Part shown: in pieces, positions 12,045 to 23,252 of the stretch
Layout of the letters: each line of letters opens with the position of its first letter
Position numbering within the stretch: position 1 is the stretch's first letter
Source: Patiria miniata
Lineage: Eukaryota > Echinodermata > Asteroidea > Valvatida > Asterinidae
Reading direction: 5' to 3'
Assembly: GCF_015706575.1 (NCBI RefSeq)
Contig: NW_024037048.1
Coordinates: 13,781,512 to 13,845,511 of the forward strand
DNA: 64,000 nucleotides
Position numbers and translations under genes: made by a program
The notes under the pieces: generated by a model
What the model was told of the DNA's origin: nothing
Seen by the model: only the letters and a program-made list of their open reading frames with translations
Databases searched by the model: none

Positions 12045-12145
12045 CTGTATCCAAAAAATAACCAAAACATTTTTTTTTTTTAATGATACCTATAAAAAAC
12101 AACATTTTATTGTTCTGTTGTTTCCACCAAAACTAAACAGCTGTG

Positions 12146-12660
12146 CTAAGTATACCCTGGGAGCTGAGATTGTCTATGAAATGCATGGTCTATGAAATGC
12201 ATTATTAGACAGAGTAAAAAAAAAAAACGGTTTTCTGTCTGCTTTTTATACCTCCACCATGAGGTGAGGTATATGTTTTCATCGGCCTTGGTTTGTCTGT
12301 GAACAGGATAACTCAGGATAAATGCGGAGGCACTAGGCTCACGTGAATCGTGCACTCCGAACTCCTTCGACCAAAACATTTGCGAGCCTTATCTTTAAGA
12401 ACGCGTGCACGTAGTCGTGGCGCGACCTCTAAAATGGCTTCTAATTTTGTTTGCCGGATCACGCTGTATGAGAATGTAATTTCCAGTAACCCTGGTTAAC
12501 CCTTCTATTAGTGAGCATAAGCCATGTCTAAATGACATGGCTACGACTAACACTAGCCCACATGGGAAGTGGCTTCATCTGCTTCCATAGGTGCAACTAA
12601 TGTATTAGCCGTAGCCACTTCATTCTGACATGGCTTTATGCTTTTCCATTTTCCCTAATT
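12146..12660. other. Intron between the two alternative endophilin exons, block A
   Basis: Duplicated at 44545-45060. It contains inverted pieces, for example AAGCCATGTC near 12521 against GACATGGCTT near 12627. No coding exon recognised. Confidence 0.6.
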
Positions 12661-12762
12661 TGTGCTTGAATTTCCCCGAACGTGGCTGTGCAACACAGTC
12701 CTGATTCTATCAGAATGCAACCAGATAATGGGTGATGTTAGATTTTGTAAGATGGAACTCAC

Positions 12763-12896
12763 GTTGATCTCCTTCAGATCTTTGTTCTTGAGATGATCCA
12801 GGGGATCCAGGAAGTTCTGTCTGACGTTCAGATCGAAGACGTCCTTGACTTCAGAAAGTTGCCTCAGTGATTCTTCCATCTCGACCATCGCCGTAC
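12763..12896 (-). CDS. SH3GL: Endophilin-A BAR exon, alternative version 1, block A
   Basis: 134-bp minus-strand exon, acceptor ATACAG and donor AAC|GTGAGT. It reads GTAMVEMEESLRQLSEVKDV with FDLNVRQNFLDPL and NKDLKEIN. It corresponds to 45168-45301 in block B, from which it differs by a few residues (DV for GT). Upstream exons equivalent to 45757 and 46512 are absent here; the block match ends at about 12910. Confidence 0.87.
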
Positions 12897-13037
12897 CTGT
12901 ATCCAAAATAAAAATGCAAGATTTTATTGTTCTGTTGTTTCCACCAAAATGAGAACAGCTGGGCTATGTATACCACGGGAGCTGGGATGGTCTGTGAAAT
13001 GCATTATTCAGTGGAAATATTTGGGAGAATTGTGCCT

Positions 13038-13500
13038 AAAGTTGATGATACAAGCATGGCATTTGGCACACAGTCAGAGTATGTCTTATAAAAGGGCCAT
13101 CACAGATTTGCCCTTTGAAAAAAATCTAGTTAACAAGCAATATTCAAAATTATCAAAATGGCTGCCATTGGTCATTTTACTACCTATAGTGGAATCTGGC
13201 GACCAGAATTAGCAGGTTTTTACTGCGGTGGTGTCTCGCTCACACGCATACTGAGCGTGTTCTTAAAGACGAGGCGCGCGTGCATTTTGGTATTCTTATT
13301 GGTTGAAGGAGCCTAGAGCACGCGCCCTACCTGAGCACGACTCACGCAAACATTGCGCCACCGCAGAAAATGGCTGCCATCGGATTTGTCTATATTTGTT
13401 CAAAGGACAAATCTGCGATGGCCCTATGGCCAAATATCTTTCTCGTGACATACTCTGACTGTGTGCCAAATGCCATGCTTGTATCATCAAAGGCACAATC
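13038..13500. repeat. Foldback element (CATGGCATTTGGCACACAGT arms)
   Basis: Left arm about 13045-13180 and right arm about 13365-13490 are inverted copies sharing GGCATTTGGCACACAGTCAGAG and GCTGCCAT motifs, around a GC-richer centre. No coding capacity; a non-autonomous foldback or MITE. Confidence 0.7.
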
Positions 13501-13584
13501 CCATCACCTATCTGCTGTACTAGTACATGTAGCTACAATATTGTTGGAAACAAATAAACAGACAACTGACAAATTTGCCAAATG

Positions 13585-14041
13585 AAGGGCGAGTAAAAAA
13601 ACCTGTAGCACTTTCAAAATCCAGAATATATGAAAGCCCAGTTATTAAACTTTCTTTTAGTACAAGAATCATTCAAATCACTCATGTACTTTTCAAGTTA
13701 CGAAATTTTGAACACAACCACCGTTTTAAAGTTCTGTCCACATATCACAAAAATAGGAAGTGTTCTTGCAGCAAAATGAAAACAATTCTCACAGGGATGC
13801 AATTGTTTTCATTTTACTGAAAGAACACTTACCTTTTTGTGATCCGGACAGAACTTTTCAAACAGTGTTTGTGTTGAAAATTAAGCAACTTGAAAAGTTC
13901 ATGAGTGATTTGAATGATTCTTGTGCTAAAAGAAAGTTCATTGATTGGGCTTTCATAACCTAGATTTGGAAAGTGCTACAGGCAAAACTTTATTCAAAAA
14001 TTGGTCCTGCCATTTGGGTTTCGTCTTTTTTGACTCACCTG
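13585..14041. mobile_element. Mariner-type foldback (GGGTGAGTCAAAA ends), copy 1
   Basis: Begins AGGGCGAGTAAAAAAACC and ends GTCTTTTTTGACTCACCT. The two halves are inverted copies meeting near 13800. Related copies are 34961-35474 (complete), 18313-18559 (left half) and 45388-45494 (right part). Terminus style is that of mariner/Tc1-like non-autonomous elements; there is no transposase frame. Confidence 0.75.
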
Positions 14042-14084
14042 TACATGTATAAAAACAATACGAATACAGTTCTCCATGATCGAT

Positions 14085-14129
14085 TCGATTCGATGCGATG
14101 CGATGCGATGCGATGCGATTCGATTTGCA
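14085..14129. repeat. GATGC/GATTC microsatellite
   Basis: Pentanucleotide tandem run of CGATT and CGATG units just downstream of the foldback. Confidence 0.85.
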
Positions 14130-14351
14130 AATTCCACACGATGATGATACAGTTTCAATATAAGTTAAGATTTAACAAAACACATCAAAATTTATCAAAA
14201 ATCGTCCCCCACCGATTGACGCCCACATGTGAATCAGCAATATTCCATTATAACACCTTCTGAATATCCCACTTTGTTTCAAACATAATTGCGCAAAAAA
14301 GGCAACGCATTTCTTCGGAAGAAATGATTGTTTTAAATTATAAACACTCAC

Positions 14352-14440
14352 CGAAAGAAGTATTGTTCTTGCAGTCAGTTCTCTCTCTAATTGTTGTTGT
14401 CGTCCGTAAGTGGTGATAAGCTGCGGTCGACCGGTCGTTC
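14352..14440 (-). other. Promoter-proximal first exon, minus-strand copy
   Basis: The minus strand carries GAGAGAGAACTGACTGCAAG, then a donor CGG|GTGAG-type site. This is the same block as in 27465-27534 and 52940-53010. No convincing start codon, so it is taken as an untranslated first exon. The 5-prime edge is estimated from the TATA-like element at 14478-14486. Confidence 0.6.
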
Positions 14441-15010
14441 TGAACCGGGAAGAAGCGTATGGGCGCGGCCGCAGCTGCCTTATTTCCTGAGCTAGCGAGT
14501 AGCAGTGACTGACGGACTAATGGACCGATCCAGTAAGCAGTAAGCACCGCCCCATGGTGTTCTGACCAATCACAGCCGTGATTTATGTCCGACGTGCGTG
14601 CACAAAAGTCTGACATGCGTGTACGCGCGTATGATGCGCGCGCAGGAAAATGCAGTGTGGCATTGGAGAGGAGCACGTGTTAATTTGCCCAGGGCGCAGT
14701 GGGCGGGGCTTACTGGATCGGTCCACTGCCAACCTCGTTCCCTTTCCCATCATGCCTTGCGCGATAAGGAACGCGCACGCGCTCATGGAGTCGAGGCTGG
14801 TCCACTGCACCCGGTTTGTGATTGGCGCGCTGCCAATCACACATCACTGACACGTTTCATACTGAGACGGACGTTCAACAACGCAACTTTGTGTCACCGA
14901 CACTGTGAAATGACTACGTATTATCGGTGGAAATGTTCAAGGATGCAGGTGACACTTTCAAACACGTGATTTGTGATCGACACGCACAACCTGTCAATCA
15001 CAGTGTAGCG
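14441..15010 (-). promoter_or_regulatory. CCAAT/TATA promoter region, minus-strand copy
   Basis: On the minus strand: GTCGGTGAC at 14893-14901, CCAAT-type boxes near 14565 and 14820, TCAGGAAATAAGGCAG (TATA-like, 14478-14486), and a conserved ACAGGTTGTGCGTGTC block near 14985. All occur in the same order in the plus-strand copies at 26820-27534 and 52530-53010. It points toward the minus-strand endophilin/SLC12 exons of block A, though its cognate gene is uncertain. Confidence 0.6.
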
Positions 15011-16314
15011 GCCAGAATATCATTTTGCATTATTTCCGCGCGAGTACAAGTGCAGCGACTTGTGTGTTGTACATTTTTGTCTCCAGATGGCGCAGTGTGG
15101 ATCGATGACACTTGGGTTCTTGTAGTGTTTTCCCTTCAATTAAACTTATCCCAACCAACACAAATATTTGATGAAAATGGACATGGGTTCGAACCACAGA
15201 TCTTGCGATCCATAGTTCATTCCAACAGAGGGCGCCTTTACAGCGTCTGCGTCTGTTGTATGTGGTGATTGGTATCTTTACTTTTTACTATCCAAGAAAA
15301 TTTACTTCTCTTCATGAAATTTTAAAGCTAAGAGGAAATTTTTATGGAGATGAAAAATAATAAGGAAATTTCAAGGAAATCCCAAATTTGAAGGATTTTT
15401 CAGAAAAATTTCTAAATTATAAGAAAGATCCTGCAATCCTTTACAAAAATATAAATTTGTTTCCAATAGAAAAATTGGGGCAGGGCTCTATTGGCGAAGC
15501 CATAGCTGGAGGGCCGCGTCCATTATGACTGGCACTGACACGAAAAAAGATCAAAAGCCGCAGTCTGAATAAAAAAAAAAATTAAAGCGATCGCATGATG
15601 ATGAGGACCGGCGCAGCGGCTACGGCGCTTCCCGATTTATCAATAATATACCACTTATTTAGATACCGATATTTATCACATCACGTTGACATAATTGCGG
15701 CAAGAAAGGTGACTGAATTCCATCAAACATCTCGCCAAGTCGAGATGATGACTTGCCAAAATAAATTATCTCCTCGATCGGGTGGGTTGAGATGATCGTG
15801 TCTTGGCCAGATGAAGTTTTATTACTGTTGGCGAGATGTCTTGATGAGATAAATAATATCGTCAAGACGGTTTTTATCATGAAGTCGAAGAACTGGAATC
15901 GACTTAGCAAGGTAATCATCTTATTCAAGGGATTAAGCTGCATAATGTACACGTTCTGTACAGTGTTCTTCAGCAAATACTAGTTTGACTCGTCTCCAGA
16001 CGAAATCTTAAAATGTATCTTTTATTTTACAGATAAATTTAAATTTCTTTTATGTCAAGTTCACGTCCACTACTACCCATTCCCCAATCTTATTGCAAGT
16101 TGCAGGAACAGACCCGGCAGTAGATCATTTTCCACTCCTTATGCTCCGATTGAATGTGTCATCGAATCTGGTGGGCAGGCGGATAGGCCTACACCAAATG
16201 TCCGAATCTAAACCTTTAGCACGAGTTGATTTGAAATTGAAGCAACACAATCCATTATTTTGGAACAGCACACTTTATCAACTTTTTATTGAATTCGTCT
16301 AAAAGAAACATTCT
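15011..16314. other. No gene recognised
   Basis: Mixed sequence with a few local repeats, such as the AAATTTCAAGGAAAT-type stretch near 15330-15450. No splice-bounded or homologous coding sequence was recognised. An inverted pair involving GAGATGATGACTTG and CATCTC motifs lies around 15740-15850. Confidence 0.4.
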
Positions 16315-16315
16315 A

Positions 16316-17832
16316 AAACTAGAGTTTCGCGTTTGTTGAGTTACAAACGCAGAGTGGTCGGGCGGACAGCCTTCTCATTATACACTGCCCAGTTAAGTTA
16401 GGAATATATGTAGAAAAAAGGATCACGAAATTAAATCCCTTCAAGTACAATCAATATTTCAAAAAGGTATCTTTAACGGTGTGATAAACTTCAGTAAACA
16501 TTCTATGTGCACAAAAAGTTATTTCTAGTTTGATGACGTCATCAGTCAAAAATGGTTAGTGAATACTGATAAAGTTCGGAGAGGATAATTTGTCATTTTA
16601 AAATTAAATAACGTATGAAAATATGGGAAATATAATTGTTTGTATTAATATCACCTAACTTCCGGTTTGACGACGTATTTATAACACCTAACTTCCGGTT
16701 TGATGACGTCTCAGCATTAGAGATCCAAAGGTGAACATTGTAATGGATATCATTATTTGGACTTCGAAGATATGACAGGGATCAAATGATAGAAATAAAT
16801 TTAAACTTTGATCATTTTCGAATTCTCCTTTAAGTAACTTCCGGTCTGGTGACGTCATGAATTTGAAACCTTGCCACCTTATCTGTGATTAATCAGAGAA
16901 TGTCAAGGGGCGATTTGGTAAAATTTGGACGGATAGTTTTACAATTACAGAAGGGAAACTATATTTTATGTGCCGTAGGGGGCGCCCTTTCGGATGATGA
17001 CGTCATCACACTGTTTTTTGCGTCTTGCATTCCTCACTATACACTTTCATAATATATATGTCTGTAGTGAAATGCTTCCGCTTTTGAGTTATATTCAGTT
17101 TTTATTGCACTTCCGGTAACACCGGAAGTTAAGGTCAAGCGGTTTTGCGTTCGGGAACATGAAATGTTTCTCACGGCATAGTCTACAACCTCACGAAAAA
17201 ACGAACACGATACTCTATTTAGTTTAAAAGATATAACGCAAACTATTTTGTCAAAGTTTGCCCTTAAATCGCTTGTAATTTGATACCTGATTACGTCATG
17301 ATGACGTAACAAAATGTACAACATCTTCGTTACATGGTACAAGTTCACACAAGGTTTTGTGATCATACCGTGAACCGTTCGGAAGAAATGCTGCTTTGTT
17401 TTGATGTCAGGCTAACGTCTTCATTTTGAATTCACCTAACTTTGACCTTCCGGTAGACCCGGAAGTAAAGGTCAAGCGAGTTCACGTACACTACAAAAAC
17501 TGTTAAGCGATTAATGGTCTATCTGATTACAGAATACAAACATCATTGATCGTTTAGTTCAAGAGTTATAGGTGAAAGTAATTGGTCACTTTTTCAGATA
17601 AAATCACTTGTAATTTGACACCCGATGACGTAATCATGACGTCAGAGTAATATGCACCACTTCGGATGAGGGTCGATATATATTGAAAGTTATAAGTTCA
17701 TACCATATACCGTTTAAGAGAAAACCCGCGGAGAAGTATTGTCCGGAAAAAAAAAAAAAGAAAGAAAGAAAGAAAGAAAGAAAGATTAATCGTAACAGAT
17801 CTAAAGAGTGGTCGGGTTGTGCCCGACCACTC
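16316..17832 (+). repeat. CRE/ETS-rich repeat element, full copy 1
   Basis: 1.5-kb element. The 5-prime end is ACTAGAG followed by hairpin GCGTTTGT-tgagtt-ACAAACGC (16329-16350) and GAGTGGTCGGGC. The 3-prime end is a (GAAA)n tract and hairpin GAGTGGTCGGG-ttgtg-CCCGACCACTC (17806-17832). It holds exact TGACGTCA at 16534, 16850, 16998 and 17636, plus ACTTCCGGT and ACCGGAAGT as a palindrome at 17109-17129. A CCGTAGGGGGCGCC core lies near 16974. It is almost identical to 18560-20083. No long reading frame, so non-autonomous; class unknown. Confidence 0.9.
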
Positions 17833-18312
17833 AACAAATCTTCATGCGTGGCATACGTGCTAAAGATGGGGCAAAAATTAAACAATAGACAATGCATATC
17901 CTTTATACAGAGGTCAGTATTGGTGTGAATAATATATGGAAAAGCACATTTCAACTGTCTGCAATGAGTTATGTTCATTATTCCAATGACTTCATCCTAA
18001 AACCACCCTTTATAAAGTCTCTTTAATTGCACTGCAACCTGTATCATTACTAATAAACTCATTTCATAAAGTATGTAAACTCTGATAACTCAAAACAACT
18101 GTTAAGTCAAACAAAGAATCCATTCCCTTCAGTAGTATAACAATGATATACAACCCTTCTCAACTCTGCTTAAGTCAAATTTTGAGCCATTGTTCCCTTG
18201 AGGTTTAACTTACCGAGATATCACTGTATTGGGCTTGGGAACGTATCCCTAATTTATTTCCTCCAGACCCGAAGCCGAGTTATCCCATTTGTGACTGCAT
18301 GCCTGGTATACA
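17833..18312. other. Spacer between repeats, nothing recognised
   Basis: About 480 bp of AT-rich sequence without recognised gene, repeat boundary or RNA signature. Confidence 0.4.
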
Positions 18313-18559
18313 GGGTGAGTAAAAAAACCCCGAAACCTAAATGCGCGGGACCGTTGTTTTAGTGAAGTTCTGCATGTAGCAATTTCAAAATCTAGGATAT
18401 GAAAGCCCAATTCATAAGCTTTCTTTTAGTACAAGAATCATTCAAATCACTCACGTACTTCTCAAGTTACGGAATTTTAAACAAAACCGCGGTTTTAAGG
18501 TTCTGTCCACGGATCACAGAAAAGTTCAGTGTTCTTTCAGCAAAACGAAAACAAATCAC
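18313..18559. mobile_element. Mariner-type foldback, left half, cut by repeat copy 2
   Basis: Starts at CAGGGTGAGTAAAAAAACC and follows the left arm of 34961-35474 up to its centre (AAACAAATCACA), where the next CRE/ETS repeat begins. The right arm is not found after that repeat. Confidence 0.75.
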
Positions 18560-19996
18560 ACTAGAGTTTCGCGTTTGTTGAGTTACAAACGCAGAGTGGT
18601 CGGGCGGACAGCCTTCTCATTATACACTGCCCAGCTAAGTTAGGAATATATGTAGAAAAAAGGATCACGAAATTAAATCCCTTTAAGTACAATCAATGTT
18701 TCAAAAAGGTATCTTTAACGGTGTGATAAACTTCAGTAAACATTCTATGTGCACAAAAAGTTATTTCTAGTTTGATGACGTCATCAGTCAAAAATGGTTA
18801 GTGAATACTGATAAAGTTCGGAGAGGATAATTTGTCATTTTAAAATTAAATAACGTATGAAAATATGGGAAATATAATTGTTTGTATTAATATCACATAA
18901 CTTCCGGTTTGACGACGTATTTATAACACCTAACTTCCGGTTTGATGACGTCACAGCATTAGAGATCCAAAGGTGAACATTGTAATGGATATCATTATTT
19001 GGACTTCGAAGATATGACAGGGATCAAATGATAGAAATAAATTTAAACTTTGATCATTTTCGAATTCTCCTTAAAGTAACTTCCGGTCTGGTGACGTCAT
19101 GAATTTGAAACCTTGCCACCTTATCTGTGATTAATCAGAGAATGTCAAGGGGCGATTTGGTAAAATTTGGACGGATAGTTTTACAATTACAGAAGGGAAA
19201 CTATATTTTATGTGCCGATAGGGGGCGCCCTTTCGGATGATGACGTCATCACACTGTTTTTTGCGTCTTGCATTCCTCACTATACACTTTCATAATATAT
19301 ATGTCTGTAGTGAAATGCTTCCGCTTTTGAGTTATATTCAGTTTTTATTGCACTTCCGGTAACACCGGAAGTAAAGGTCAAGCGGTTTTGCGTTCGGGAA
19401 CATGAAATGTTTCTCACGGCATAGTCTACAACCTCACGAAAAAACGAACACGATACTCTATTTAGTTCAAAAGATATAACGCAAACTATTTTGTCAAAGT
19501 TTGCCCTTAAATCGCTTGTAATTTGATACCTGATTACGTCATGATGACGTAACAAAATGTACAACATCTTCGTAACATGGTACAAGTTCACACAAGGTTT
19601 TGTGATCATACCGTGAACCGTTCGGAAGAAATGCTGCTTTGTTTTGATGTCAGGCTAACGTCTTCATTTTGAATTCACCTAACTTTGACCTTCCGGTAGA
19701 CCCGGAAGTAAAGGTCAAGCGAGTTCACGTACACTACAAAAACTGTTAAGCGATTAATGGTCTATCTGATTACAGAATACAAACATCATTGATTGTTTAG
19801 TTCAAGAGTTATAGGTGAAAGTAATTGGTCACTTTTTCAGATAAAATCACTTGTAATTTGACACCCGATGACGTAATCATGACGTCAGAGTAATATGCAC
19901 TACTTCGGATGAGGGTCGATATATATTGAAAGTTACAAGTTCATACCATATACCGTTTAAGAGAAAACCCGCGGAGAAGTATTGTCCGGAAAAAAA

Positions 19997-20037
<41 letters not shown>

Positions 20038-20083
20038 TAATCGTAACAGATCCAAAGAGTGGTCGGGTTGTGCCCGACCACTC
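18560..20083 (+). repeat. CRE/ETS-rich repeat element, full copy 2
   Basis: Near-identical to 16316-17832, with the same 5-prime hairpin (about 18569-18590) and 3-prime hairpin (20057-20083) and a longer (GAAA)n tract. The ACTTCCGGT/ACCGGAAGT palindrome is at 19352-19372 and the AGGGGGCGCC core near 19220. It is followed directly by LTR-like sequence, and its 5-prime end lies exactly in the centre of a foldback. Few differences from copy 1 imply recent spread or local duplication. Confidence 0.9.
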
Positions 20084-20257
20084 AATAAGGATGTGTGTGT
20101 TGTGTTCACAGTCTACTTGCATAGCGCCCTCTGGAGTAGAAATGTGTGGGCTGCGCCATGTTGGAATTGTACGAATAAAGTGTTACCTCGAATCTGAATT
20201 GCTCTCTCCCAGTACTGGATTTACAACCCATTTACACACCCTGGATATAACATTAAT
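20084..20257 (+). mobile_element. Partial LTR (R-U5 like) of a Ty3/Gypsy-type element
   Basis: Short stretch with polyadenylation-like AATAAAG near 20174, ending ATAACA just before a primer-site-like TGGCGACGAGGG. The 5-prime part is missing or replaced by the CRE/ETS repeat. No matching 3-prime LTR was found in the window. Confidence 0.5.
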
Positions 20258-20270
20258 TGGCGACGAGGGA
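20258..20270 (+). other. Putative primer binding site
   Basis: TGGCGACGAGGGA directly after the LTR-like end and about 30 bp before the gag start region, the usual place for a tRNA primer site. Many Gypsy-type elements have TGGCGAC here; the tRNA is not assigned. Confidence 0.5.
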
Positions 20271-20299
20271 GGATAGATCATACTGAGATTTCTTACAAG

Positions 20300-21830
20300 C
20301 CATGGCATCGATTCCACCGCCTCCATTCTTCCTCGTAACTCCGGGAACTCCGCCCGTTCCGTGGACTCAGTGCCTTGGCGAGGTATGTTTGAAACTACAC
20401 TGTTGCATCGTCTGCAAATACGTATCCTGCCGTACGTAAACGTGCGTTGTTACTGCACTGCCTTGGCACTGAAGGTCAGCGTGTTTTCCATACGCTTCCA
20501 CAAGAGAATGCAGGGGAAAATGAAGATGAATTTGATTCTGCTCTCCGGGTGCTTGACAGACATTTCAAACCCAAACTGAACGTGGTTGCTGAAAGATACA
20601 GATTTCGCAGACGTTCACAGTTGCCAGGGGAATCCGTTGATGATTACATCCGAGAGCTACGTGCCTTAGCATCATCGTGTAACTTTGGTAACATGACAGA
20701 TGAGCTGATCAGGGATCAATTTATTGAGCGCACATACTCTACTCAGATTCGAGAGCGCCTACTGCTTGAACCAGATTTGACACTTACTGATGCAATTACA
20801 ATTTCGCGTCAAGTCGAGTCGGCATTGCGTGAATCCAAGATCATCGGGGAGAATTCTAGCCATACTCCAGAGGCAGATGTACATGCAGTTACACACCGAA
20901 AACCCCGACAGCAAAATCGCAAACCACGCAAGCATCGCAACACTACAGAGCACCCTCCGCAACAATCAAGACCAGCACCGCTGCAGTCACAGATTTGCTA
21001 CCGCTGTGGTGAACAATCGCACAAAGCAAATGATCCAAACTGCAAAGCCAAGTACGCTACATGCTCTAAATGTGGGGAAATGGGGCATTACGCACGTGTT
21101 TGCCGTTTATTCAGCACATTGCACATGCTGATAGTGTCAAATGCTCCGTACTCCTTGGCCAATCCGTGCAACTCGCGATGACTGTTGATACTGGCGCTGC
21201 CGTGTCAATAATTCCTGCATCCACATTCGGAAAGTTCTTCGCACGTGAGGCATTGCAACCTTCAACAGCTAAACTCACTACTTACCTGCACGAACCGATT
21301 ACAGTACTGGGTACATTCCACACCACTGTTCGTCTTGCGAGTAATCCTGAGCGTTGTGTTCCTGCGCACATTTTCGTTGTACAGTCTGGCATCGCTATCA
21401 TGGGACTAGACTTGATCCGACGCCTGGATATTACAATCACAGGTGGTAAGGTCATGCTCGTGAATGGGAACGACTCGAAACCTCCATCGTCAACTCCTCC
21501 AGCTCCGACTGCAACTACTCCATCCGACCAAACTTCAATGGACATGCGCAAACAATACCCCGAGCTCTTCAATGGGAAAGTTGGACTTGCAAAAAACTAC
21601 GTACACAAAGTCAAAGTACGCCCATCCGTCCCTCCAATGCAGCAAAAACTCCGAAATTTGCCATTCTCGGTACGCGACGAAGTGGCAAATGAACTGAAAC
21701 GTCTCAAAGACGCAGACATCATTAAGCGTATCGACGCCAGTGAATGGGTGTCACCACTGGTGGTCGCATACAAGAAATCCGGAAAGGTGAGACTTTGTGC
21801 GGAGAATTATTGTCCGGAAAAAAAAGGCCC
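20300..21830 (+). pseudogene. Broken Ty3/Gypsy gag-protease-RT fragment
   Basis: The fragment starts with a proline-rich N-terminus at ATG 20301. The frame then changes near 20380-20440, and the main gag frame runs 20447-21180. Around 21000-21090 there are two CCHC zinc knuckles (CYRCGEQSHKANDPNC, with CSKCGEMGHYARVC after it), typical of Gag nucleocapsid. The next frame (21070-21837) has the aspartic protease motif DTGAAVSIIP, then the start of reverse transcriptase with SPLVVAYKKSGKVRLC near 21790. It stops there, joined to the 3-prime sequence of the CRE/ETS repeat (GTCCGGAAAA). No RT catalytic core, RNase H or integrase is present, so it is a dead 5-prime fragment. Confidence 0.9.
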
Positions 21831-23252
21831 AAACTAGAGGTTTGCGTTTGTTGAGTTACAAACGCAGAGTGGTCGGGCTGGCGTATGTTCTTGTGTTTAC
21901 AGTGACTTAATCATAATTGAACTGAACATTACCCCTCCCATTACCCTGCATCCATTACCCTGCACCCATTACCCTTTGCTATTCACAAAGAAAATCAAAC
22001 AACCTGCAGTTGAACTTGTTGCTTTACCTCCACAAGACTTGAAGGTCTGTGGGAAGCGCACATGTGGTGCTGCATGGATGGCTACTCAAGCATACAACCA
22101 GTTGGGACTATTGGTAGACTTGACGGAGCCTCTAACGTCGCTGACGTTTATGAAACATACATGTATGCTAATCATATCATAAAATGGCTTTGATGGGTTT
22201 TTTTCTCTTGCATGGGGATAATAAAATTCTGCACTGACTTTACGACAGAAAAGGTGTGGTTACACGCTGTGGAAATCTTAATTTTCAGCATTCAGATATG
22301 CAAGGATAACTAGCAGAATTTTAGGAAGCCCATGCATGCAAAAGACATAAGCCATTTTATTTTTGATATTGAGATAATCAAGCGTTGCATATATTAAGCT
22401 CCCTCAAGTCTACCGATTCCAATTTTGACCATGAATTTAATTCTAATATTCTCGTCCATTTTCTGATATTTTTCGCGAGAACCGATTGAAGTCGCGCCTC
22501 GCCAGCTTTCCTCTCATATCTGAATGCTGAAAATTAATATTTCTACAGCGTGTAGCCACAAACTTTTCTGTCGTAAACTCAGTGCAGAATTTTATTATGC
22601 CCATGCAAAAGAAAAAAATAACATAAAAGCCATTTTATGATAAAATTAGCATATGTTGCATAAACTCCGACGTTAGAGGCTCCGTCAAGTCTACCGTTGT
22701 CATAAATTCAGTGCAGAATTTTATTATACCCATGCAAAAGACCAACAACAAAAAACAATATAAAAGCCATTTTATCTTAAGCTTAGCATAATTATGTTTC
22801 ATAAACTTTAACGACATGAGACGCTCTGTCAATTCTACCAATGTCGTGTCCCTTAGTGCAGAATTTTATTATGCCCATGCAAAAGACAAAAACAAAACAA
22901 AACAAAAAAGCCATTTTATTTTGAGATTAGCATAATTCCGTTGCATAAACTGTAACGACGTTAGAGGCTTCGTTAACTCTACCAATAGTCCCAACTGGTT
23001 GTATGCTTGAGTAGCCATCCATGCAGCACCAGATGTTCGCTTCCTGATAGGCCTACAAGTCTTGTCGAGGTAAAGCAACAAGTTCAACTGCAGGTTGTGT
23101 GATTTTCTTTGTGAAAAACACAGGGTAATGGATGCAGGGTAATGGGAGGGGTAATGTGCAGTTCAATTATGATTAAGTCACTGTAAACACAAGAAAATAT
23201 GCCAGCCCGACCACTCTGCGTTTGTAACTCAACAAACGCGAACCTCTAGTTT
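21831..23252. mobile_element. 1.4-kb foldback element sharing termini with the CRE/ETS repeat
   Basis: Both ends begin AAACTAGAGG followed by the hairpin GCGTTTGT-tgagtt-ACAAACGC (21844-21865; inverted at 23218-23239) and GAGTGGTCGGGC. Inverted arms extend about 340 bp (to about 22150 and from about 22930). The inside holds three tandem or inverted units of about 150-170 bp around TGCAGAATTTTATTATGCCC. There is no coding frame. It lies between a 3-prime end and a body of the CRE/ETS repeat. Confidence 0.85.
22560..22930. repeat. Tandem units inside the foldback
   Basis: Three diverged units, each with GTTGCATAAACT, GTTAGAGGC-like, CAGAATTTTATTATGCCCATGC and AAGCCATTTTAT motifs in order. The unit edge overlaps the inner end of the inverted arm, suggesting arm-derived amplification. 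Confidence 0.7.

Noticed and set aside
14598..15268. Overlapping open frames of 123 and 113 codons
   Set aside because: Fall in the CpG-rich promoter copy; low stop density from GC content explains them.
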